Positions 63,351 to 64,000 of a DNA stretch of 64,000 bases are shown piece by piece. The notes beneath the pieces are model-generated. The model was not told where the DNA came from. It saw only the letters and a list, made by a program, of their open reading frames with translations, and searched no databases. Within the stretch, counting starts at the first letter, position 1. Each line of letters opens with the position of its first letter. The DNA lies in the NCBI GenBank assembly GCA_963682055.1, contig OY821747.1:20014258-20078257 (forward strand), read 5' to 3'. The position numbers and the translations under genes are program-made. Origin of the DNA: Primula veris (taxonomy: Eukaryota; Streptophyta; Magnoliopsida; Ericales; Primulaceae).

Positions 63351-64000
63351 TATTCCCTACATATGCAAGAACATTACCTAAACCCTAAACCTGAAACCCT
63401 AAACCCTGAAACCAAAACCCTAAACCCTAAAACTTATAAATATAAACAAAATGTTGAAAAACAAAAAAGTCGGTAGAAACCGTGTACTATAGGCCATAAA
63501 TCCAAGAAAAAAATGACGAATATTCCCTACATATGCAAGAACATTACCAAAACCCTAAACCCTAAAACCAAAACCCTAAACCCTAAAACCTATAAATATA
63601 AACAAAATGTTGAAAAACAAAAAAGTCGGTAGAAACTGTGTACTATATGCCATAAATCCAAGAAAAAAAATGAGGAATATTCCCTACATATGCAAGAACA
63701 TTACCTAAACCCTAAAACTAAAACCCTAAACCCTAAAACCAAAACCCTAAACCCTAAACCATACAAATATAAATAAAATGTCAAAAAACAAAAAAGTCGG
63801 TAAAACCCGTGTACTAATTGGCCATAAATCCAAGAAAAAAAATGTGGAATATTCCCTACATATGCAAGAACATTACCTAAACCCTAACCCAGAAACCCTA
63901 AACCCTGAAACCAAAACCCTAAAACCTAAAACTTATAAATATAAACAAAATGTCAAAAAACAAAAAAGTCGGTAGAAACCGTGTACTATAGGCCATAAAT
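63351..64000 (+). repeat. Right edge of window, array continues
   Basis: Three to four ordinary monomers include ATGACGAATATTCC (63515), ACATTACCAAAACCC (63541) and GTACTAATTGGCC (63812, a 1-bp gain). The last bases are CCATAAAT inside a core, so the array extends beyond the window. Confidence 0.9.

Larger units (their letters stand above)
1..64000 (+). repeat. Telomere-derived tandem satellite array filling the window
   Basis: Every line of the sequence can be read as head-to-tail copies of one monomer, usually 149-178 bp long, always in the same orientation. A monomer is a core of about 115 bp (TATAAATATAAAC, then ATGTCGAAAAAC, AGTCGG, GTGTACTATAGGCC, AATCCAAG, an A-tract, GGAATATTCC, CATATGCAAG, ACATTAC) followed by a module of CCCTAAA-like units. 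I saw no inversion, no transposon insertion and no unrelated sequence, and both window ends cut through a monomer. The CCCTAAA unit is the Arabidopsis-type telomere repeat, which is established for most land plants and many green algae. The core family is not one I can name. A subtelomeric or (peri)centromeric location is inferred, not shown. Confidence is very high that this is a satellite and low for species or location. Confidence 0.98.

Noticed and set aside
1..64000. CRISPR-like repeat-spacer array
   Set aside because: Both the core and the module repeat in every unit. There are no unique spacers, unit length is about 170 bp, and there are no cas genes.
1..64000. Transposon or retroelement insertions, tRNA or 5S rRNA genes hidden in the array
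   Set aside because: Reading through the window I found no long non-satellite stretch, no LTR or terminal inverted repeat, and no tRNA or 5S-like sequence.

Overview
The whole 64 kb window is one satellite-DNA array. I see no protein-coding gene, rRNA, tRNA, transposon or CRISPR array. Roughly 375 monomers (estimated from length divided by about 170 bp, not counted one by one) run head to tail in one orientation and fill the window to both edges. Each monomer has two parts. One is a conserved, AT-rich core of about 115 bp, running from TATAAATATAAAC to ACATTAC. The other is a variable module of about 30-110 bp made of plant-type telomere units (CCCTAAA on the + strand, TTTAGGG on the - strand) mixed with degenerate forms (CCCTGAAA, CCTGAAA, CCCTAAAA, CCAAAA). 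Monomer length is usually 149-178 bp, with extremes I measured of 142 and 222 bp. Almost all of the length variation is in the telomere-like module. The + strand is about half A by eye, with C far above G.

The TTTAGGG motif suggests a land plant or green alga, although some other eukaryotes (for example oomycetes and some apicomplexans) share this telomere type. I do not recognise the core as a named satellite family, and I cannot assign a species. The location could be subtelomeric or (peri)centromeric. No pure telomere array is present; the longest perfect run I found is five units.

The monomers fall into recurring types, arranged in higher-order repeats (HORs). The clearest unit is a six-monomer HOR of 1,012 bp (29617-30628), called here D-E-C-B-A-A'. 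It appears across the window with gains and losses: a 7-mer of 1,163 bp (1747-4072), an 11-mer of 1,861 bp (29617-33337), a super-unit of about 21 monomers and 3.56 kb (4579-11714), and dispersed kilobase-scale copies at offsets of 5,272, 5,900, 4,720, about 4,560-4,900 and 3,069 bp.

Layout: 1-4578 is 6-/7-mer HORs. 4579-13105 is two and a third copies of a 3.56 kb super-unit. 13461-23279 is two 4.5 kb copies 5,272 bp apart. 23280-28700 is more of the same marked super-unit, including an 839 bp tandem duplication. 28700-46000 is a second domain dominated by the 6-/11-mer and its +5,900 and +4,720 copies. 46000-64000 is a third, visibly more diverged domain, with three copies of a segment of about 1.9 kb and a remote relic of the left-hand super-unit at about 47.0-47.9 kb.

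The core carries short, strongly repeated motifs: a TATA-like element, an ATG opening a 13-codon reading frame in type A monomers, a perfect 10-bp palindrome GGAATATTCC, a CGGT/ACCG dyad and an A7-A9 tract. Whether any of them is functional cannot be decided from sequence alone.
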